DNA from: Aquilaria yunnanensis
Taxonomy: Eukaryota; Streptophyta; Magnoliopsida; Malvales; Thymelaeaceae
Assembly: GCA_039654915.1 (NCBI GenBank)
Contig: CM077599.1
Coordinates: 18,726,501-18,790,500, forward strand
Reading direction: 5' to 3'
Length of the DNA: 64,000 nucleotides
Part shown: piece after piece, positions 58,840 through 64,000 of the stretch
Position numbering within the stretch: the stretch's first letter is position 1
Layout: every line of letters starts with the position of its first letter
The notes under the pieces: model-generated
Seen by the model: the letters and a program-made list of their open reading frames with translations, nothing else
What the model was told of the DNA's origin: nothing
Databases searched by the model: none
Made by a program: the position numbers and the translations under genes

Positions 58840-59105
58840 ACTTCTCTATTTACATCCCAAAACTTTGTGAGTTTTCATTTAACTCCTAAAACTTTGCAAG
58901 TTTCTATTTGAGTCCTTAAATTTGTAAAGCATGACAATAGTTATACCTCAACTATTAGCAACTTGTTCTGGGGTTAACTTTAGTCTTTAGAATTAACTGT
59001 TTACATATTTTGTAATGTTTAAGACTAAATAAAAATTTTTAAAATTTTAAAATTTAAATAGAAAATTTATTAAACATTCAGGACTGAAAGTGATATTTTT
59101 CCCCA
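58840..59105. repeat. foldback element, copy 2
   Basis: Diverged copy of the element at 58,060 in the same orientation, with the same central CTTGTTCTGGGGTTAA and inverted arms (CTATTTACATCCCAAAACTTT versus AAATTTAAATAGAAAATTT). Confidence 0.62.
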
Positions 59106-60561
59106 AAAAACTTGTACATTAAGAAGTTGCAAGAGACTTTGAACCTCTCTATGACTCTATCCCAAGGGTCACAACCAGATCTAATTCTAATTTAGGTTGA
59201 TGTTTATAGTTTGCATGTCTTCACTTTTAACAGAGATGATGACAAATTTATTTTTTTAATTTATAATCTAATTATTAAAAAAAATTTAATTTGTGTGACA
59301 GGTAATTGATATCACAGACGCATTTAGGCCATCTATAACAATTGTTATCTGTCACGGTTTGATTTCCCTTATTAAACGCGTGTGATGTTGTGCGTGTGAC
59401 AATAATTTTTCCAATTTAATAACAGCAAGAGCAAGCGTGTGATAGGTGTTGACGGGTCAAAATTCATTATCTTTTAAACCAAACTTTTGTCTGCCTCTTC
59501 ACTTCTCCATGATCGAGGACGGGCGGTGTTGTGTTGTCTGCCTTTCCAAGTAAAAGTAATTGTAAAAGTTAGAAATTGAAATTTCTTATATTTATTTAAA
59601 AGTAATTATAAATTCACATAAAATAATTTCTTTACATTATTCCAATTATAAATTCAAGATGATACACACATTATTATTCCAATTATATATATTGCAGTAA
59701 TTTGAAATGTCTCAACTTGAGAAAAGAATATGTAAATAAATTTATATGGAAATTAAGTACCAATTCATTTTAACTTAAATCAATTAACTTATTTTTATTT
59801 TTATATTTTTTTATCTGAAACTAATTTTATTTGAAAATGAATATTATGTAGATACAATATCCATTTGAAAGTAAATTTTTATAATGTTATTAAATTTTTA
59901 TGAATTTTTCTTTTTTAAAGGTTTTCAACTAGAAAAATTTATAAAAATTCAGTAATATTACAAAAATTATATTTCAATGAATTATTGCAGTTACATAATA
60001 TTAACTTTTAATTAAAATTAGTTTTAGATAAAGAATACATAAGAATAAAAATAAATTATTTTATAGTCAATTGAGTTAAGTTAAAACAAACAGATATAAA
60101 TAGTGAGGGGAAAAGAAAGCTTGGGTGGAAACAAATTAACTAATCATCTAGTAACAATTTGAGATGCTGATTAATTATATATATTGATTATAGGGAAATT
60201 ATTAAGAAATGCTGATAAGTACATGACTCGGAATTCGGACCCACGTGATGCCATTAAGAGAAAAGCCCTCCGACCATGTCATATTCATATAGTATATGGT
60301 TTTGCAACTAACTAATTAAGATTACTACTCAATTAATTAGCTTAGCTCAAGGGATCAAATCAATCGATGGCATAGCTAAAACCCTAGCTAGCTTCGGTCA
60401 AGATATATACTTTGAAGATCAATTTAATCAACACAAATTGATTAGTAACAATTTAAATATATAAATGTTCTAGCTAGCCAGTAAATTCTTCATGATCTTA
60501 ATTATTAATCAGTATTAATGGTTTTTCCCAATAAATAAAAATAGACTCAGGTATGTTCTTT
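59106..60561. other. intergenic, 3' flank of the PLATZ gene
   Basis: AT-rich; contains the AT-rich inverted-repeat element at 59,762-60,088. 59,280-59,450 has GTGTGAC/GTCACG words of unknown origin. No gene. Confidence 0.45.
59762..60088. repeat. AT-rich inverted-repeat element, copy 4, most intact
   Basis: About 327 bp; left end ATTCATTTTAACTTAAATCA pairs with the complement of the right end, GTTTGTTTTAACTTAACTCA, followed on both sides by TTATTTTTATT. The best-preserved copy of the family at 32,650, 34,618 and 52,187. No clear target duplication. Confidence 0.68.
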
Positions 60562-61541
60562 CTAACACAGAGGGGATCTATGAGGAATGCCTTTCCTTCG
60601 ATTCATGCAGCTGGTAGCCATATTGTCCGCGGCCGACGACGACACTGCCTTATTATAATTATTGGCCGACCGCCCGCAGACGTAGAGGGCGCCGCTCCTC
60701 TTCTTGCGGACGACCTCGGTGCAGGTGACGCTCATGTTGTCGGAGCCGGAGGAGGCAGAGGACCAGCTCATGCGCTCGTCGCCGTCGAGGACGGTGGAAT
60801 GAGGGTTGTCGTCATCGGCGGGGTCCTGGGGGATGAGGTAGTCGGGACCCAGGGTCAAGGTGGTGCAAGTCCTCAAGAAGGGAGAGAGGTCCTTGTAGTG
60901 TTTGAGCACAAAGTCCACCTTGCAGCCCAGAGAGCAATGGATGAAAGGCTCCTGGAGGCTCCGGTCACAGGAAGTGCAATAGTTTCCAGCGCCCTTGAAT
61001 TGCCTGTTCTGAGGCCTCTTCTTTATGAACACTACTTTTGCACTGTTGATTGTGTAAGCCTGTACGTACGTTCATATATATATCTTGTATTAATTTTTAG
61101 CTTAATTATTAGAAATTAAAATCATTAAATATATAATTGATATATATATATATATATATATATTTGTGTGTGTGTGTGACCTGAACGCTGGAGCAGTCAA
61201 TAAGCTTCTGGAGGTCCTCAAGGCGGACGACGTCGTGATAAACGTAGCGGCGGACCTGAAGGAGGCGGTGGAGGCGGTGGGAGGGGATGCAGTGGGGGCA
61301 GATGCTGGTGCAGCAGTCCAGGCAGTAGACGTTCTTCTCATTCTTCTTGGCATTCTCATGGTGGGAGCACCCCACAAAGAATTTCTCTGTGTACAGACTC
61401 TCCAACCATGCAGGCTTATAATTATTCCCCTACAAAACAATCATCATAATACATATATATTTATAATTCATTCAAATTACCCAAACCCGCAAATCAAACT
61501 GAATCATGAATTGATCAAATTTTAAGAGAAAACACTATAGA

Positions 61542-61582
<41 letters not shown>

Positions 61583-61600
61583 GAATTAATTACAAACCAT
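60562..61600 (-). CDS. PLATZ zinc-dependent transcription factor
   Basis: Three coding exons on the minus strand: 61,600-61,598 (ATG only), 61,429-61,181 and 61,059-60,562, joining in frame to 249 residues, a usual PLATZ size. PLATZ proteins are plant-specific zinc-dependent DNA-binding proteins that bind A/T-rich DNA in the nucleus and mostly repress. Residues about 2-20 read GNNYKPAWLESLYTEKFF. First zinc motif: CSHH-x11-C-LD-C with CPHC and SHRLH (about 22-58). Second: CTSC-x10-CSLGC (about 107-125). The C-terminus is Ser/Asp-rich (MSWSSASSGSD) and ends RRKGIPHRSPLC, a conserved PLATZ tail. Splice sites are canonical: ATG|GTTTGT, GTAG|GGGAAT, TTCAG|GTCACA, TACAG|GCTTAC. All zinc ligands are intact. 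Introns are 168 and 121 bp and carry microsatellites. Confidence 0.95.
61138..61177. repeat. (TA)n(GT)n microsatellite in PLATZ intron 2
   Basis: About 26 bp of TA followed by about 12 bp of GT, ending three bases from the splice donor of exon 2. Length changes here could alter splicing context. Confidence 0.85.
61542..61582. repeat. (CT)n(AT)n microsatellite in PLATZ intron 1
   Basis: About 25 bp of CT then about 16 bp of AT, inside the 168-bp first intron close to the ATG-only exon. Confidence 0.85.
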
Positions 61601-61918
61601 GATGATCTGATAGATGTATGTATGTATATAGCTAGCTAGCTGGCTAGAGCTAGCCCTTCTACCCCAGTTCTGTTGAATGAAGAAGTACGTAGTGATGAAG
61701 TGGGTGTGGCAGAATTAAGATGAAACTAGAAGAGAGATAGAGAGGGAGATCAGAGAGGAAAGGGTTTGGAAGATGGAGAGGATTTATGGAGGGAGGTTCA
61801 CTGCTTCAAAGGGAGGGCAAAATTAAATTTATTCCTCGGAAGGATAGACAACATTTTGTCAATAAGGAACCAGTGGCTTATTATATGCATGCATATAGAC
61901 ATCTGTTTTAAATTGCTA

Positions 61919-61921
<3 letters not shown>

Positions 61922-61954
<33 letters not shown>
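61922..61954. repeat. (AG)n microsatellite
   Basis: Sixteen uninterrupted AG units about 320 bp upstream of the PLATZ ATG (CT on the gene's coding strand). GA/CT tracts near plant gene starts are often bound by BBR/BPC proteins; here that role is inference. Confidence 0.92.
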
Positions 61955-61957
<3 letters not shown>

Positions 61958-62047
61958 GAGAAAATCAAAATTATAGAAATAAAACTAAAGAAATTAAGGA
62001 AAGATATGAGGAGAACGTGGGCGCTGTTCCCATGTCTCATACAAATG

Positions 62048-62048
<1 letters not shown>

Positions 62049-62101
<53 letters not shown>
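62049..62101. repeat. (TA)n microsatellite
   Basis: About 26 uninterrupted TA units roughly 450 bp upstream of the PLATZ start; likely length-variable. Confidence 0.93.
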
Positions 62102-62103
<2 letters not shown>

Positions 62104-62215
62104 CCCTGCCCTTTAAACAACTCCTCCAATTCCTTGGCTTAAGAGCACCCTCCCGTCCCTCTACAATTGCTAATTAATTAATTAACAAAACAACCACTCC
62201 TTGAAACTCGAAACA

Positions 62216-62232
62216 CCCCCCCCCCCCCCCCC
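62216..62232. repeat. 17-bp poly(C) tract
   Basis: Seventeen consecutive C (G on the PLATZ coding strand), unusual in this AT-rich window and prone to slippage and sequencing error. Confidence 0.9.
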
Positions 62233-62958
62233 TCAAGGCCTTCATCATATTTGTATATACTACTTCGTTTCATTTGGTAATTTGATTGAGCCTTGCAAGA
62301 ATAATTAATATCTCCGTAATTAGCTAGCTAGCTAGTTCTAATATTTCACTGATGAATTTTAGTGTATAATTAATTTCATATATTCATCTCCAATTACCAA
62401 CTGTAGAAATGATTGTATATAACATATTTTAGAAATTAAATAATTTTTTTATGAATTTTTATTTTGGAAAGTAAATGATTTTTATGAATTTTTTCACATG
62501 CCCAATTTTAAAAATATAAAATAATCAGAAATGCTAATTACATTTTGTGAACAATATATATATATATTAAAAATGTTTTGCTTAAAATGTAGAGTTTCAA
62601 GTCATGTACAATTTGGAGAAATAATTACTAAATATAAATCTCAGCAGCTGGAAGAGACGACACCAATCAATTATAAAAAACTATTAAAATGACCACTCGG
62701 ATTAATTAATAACGCATTTTATCAGGAGGCCAACTTCTATATATATGTGCAATCTGTTTGGTTTCGAATTATAGTACTTTGTCTCCCTCTATGAGTTGTT
62801 TTCTTAATTTGATTCTCCTCATTTGGGCTTTGTTCACATTCTTTAGGAGGATTTTTAGGAGTTGGTCGTCTCCAGTCAGTATATATATAGGCTTCGTTAA
62901 TTTCCCCTTCTCATCCCACCAAAACTTAATTTCTCATATATATAGTATTGGTTGAAAG

Positions 62959-62987
<29 letters not shown>
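62959..62987. repeat. (TA)n microsatellite
   Basis: About 14 TA units in intergenic DNA with further TATATA clusters around it. Confidence 0.85.
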
Positions 62988-62991
<4 letters not shown>

Positions 62992-63399
62992 CTATATATA
63001 TGCATACCAAGGACAAAAAACTTCACATTTCAAATAAACACACATATACAGGTTCATCTCACCAGCTGGAATGGCCAAATACATTCAAATGAAAGATATC
63101 ATGCAAGCTAAGTATTATGTTTATCAAACATGCAAGAATTATGATGATGAAGTTAAATATCCCCAAACATGCCCTTAGATAAGAGTTCAATTCCATTTTA
63201 ACCAATTATGAATAATTTCAGAAGTACCAAAAATGCCCTTAGATAAGAGAAGAAATACGTTTTCCCAGCAATTAGGAAGTTGCAATTTGGATGTTAGATC
63301 CCATCATATCATAAGCCAAATTGGAGTAAATTTAGAGTCATTAAAAGAAATTTTCCGGCTGAAAAGCAAAAAAATGATTTTTTCCCAAAAAAAAAAAAA

Positions 63400-63404
<5 letters not shown>

Positions 63405-63446
<42 letters not shown>
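63405..63446. repeat. (AG)21 microsatellite after a poly(A) run
   Basis: Forty-two bases of AG preceded by a run of about 17 A (63,387-63,403). The ORFs crossing it are repeat artefacts. Confidence 0.93.
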
Positions 63447-63449
<3 letters not shown>

Positions 63450-64000
63450 CTCTGGGCAGATATTATTCCAAGATTGCAGCCTAAAAGAGAAAGCATCGAT
63501 CACAAAACTGGTATAAGAGGGGAAAAAGCAACTAAAAAACACAGTTTGGAGAAAACCCATGTCTTGGGGGAACTAAATGGCGCAGGCACCATTAAGCAAT
63601 CAACCACTCCACTAATCAGATCTTCCGAAGCTGTGCCCTGTTATTAGCTTTCTGCAACTAAACATCCACGGACAAGCACCACTCATTAAGCACTAATTAA
63701 TTAATCAAACACTTTCTCCCTTAATTAAATAATTGCTGCTACATATACATACATACATATACATACTTTTTAATTTTAGGAGGCTCAGCTTGTTTTATCT
63801 TAAGATGCACCAATTAGAGCGACTAACCAAGCCTTGTGCGTATTACTTGCCCTAATTGGCTCTTTGTTTTTCTTGGAGCCAAATTCTCCTCGTCCGGTAA
63901 TTAAGCACTCTTGAATATCAATCGATAGGCTCAATGAAATCAGTAGCTAATTGTAACTTTTGAAGCCTTAGGGGTAAGTGTAATTAGTTGTAAATGTTGA

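Larger units (their letters stand above)
61601..64000. promoter_or_regulatory. PLATZ upstream region and distal intergenic DNA
   Basis: The PLATZ leader and promoter must lie here on the minus strand, probably within 61,601-62,300, because the first coding exon is only the ATG. No single TATA box stands out because of the (TA)n tract at 62,049-62,101. Beyond 62,300 I see no gene; the ORFs there are short and unsupported. Confidence 0.4.

Noticed and set aside
60553..61525. Plus-strand ORFs antisense to PLATZ
   Set aside because: High-GC shadow frames; the minus strand has the full PLATZ zinc motifs and canonical splice sites.
1..64000. tRNA or rRNA genes, CRISPR arrays, operons, riboswitches
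   Set aside because: None found by eye. Regular repeats here are plant minisatellites or transposon arrays, and the genes are monocistronic eukaryotic genes.

Overview
The window is nuclear DNA from a flowering plant. It is AT-rich, has very few genes and is dominated by plant transposon families. The recognisable host genes are plant-type: an intron-containing PLATZ transcription factor, a small plant serine-rich protein with the CLCSPTNHPGSFRCSLHR block, and a family of small coiled-coil proteins. The species cannot be named from the sequence; a eudicot is my guess only.

Layout. 1-4,600: one small coiled-coil gene on the minus strand (459-845), then intergenic DNA with a G-quadruplex-type repeat. 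4,645-8,290: a decayed minus-strand Ty1/copia retrotransposon with two LTRs, gag, protease and integrase remnants; most of its reverse transcriptase and RNase H is deleted. 8,300-15,330: AT-rich DNA with tandem duplications and a Mutator-type MITE. 15,338-19,218: a complete-ended hAT transposon with an 8-bp target duplication; its transposase frame is continuous except for eight nonsense codons. 20,022-20,314: a Stowaway-like MITE. 23,030-28,460: a LINE fragment, a gene-free GC island and a probable gypsy solo LTR. 30,061-30,675: a pectinesterase pseudogene. 30,827-32,598: two more Mutator-type MITEs.

33,162-35,341: the second coiled-coil paralogue, probably two exons. 37,076-37,580: the serine-rich-protein gene, with a 189-bp hAT MITE 25 bp upstream of its ATG. 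39,447-39,938: the third coiled-coil paralogue, a frameshifted pseudogene. 41,255-52,139: a three-level nest, in which a LINE is split by a 9.5-kb CACTA (En/Spm) transposon that is itself split by a 2.5-kb solo LTR. 52,140-60,550: AT-rich repeats, a tRNA-type SINE and several inverted-repeat elements. 60,562-61,600: the PLATZ gene (three coding exons, minus strand), with microsatellites in its introns and upstream region. 61,601-64,000: intergenic.

The live-looking genes are therefore the coiled-coil genes at 459 and 33,296, the serine-rich-protein gene at 37,076 and the PLATZ gene at 60,562. They are independently promoted genes and nothing suggests a shared pathway. I see no undescribed multi-gene system. 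The most informative material is the layered insertion history and the diverging fates of the three coiled-coil paralogues.
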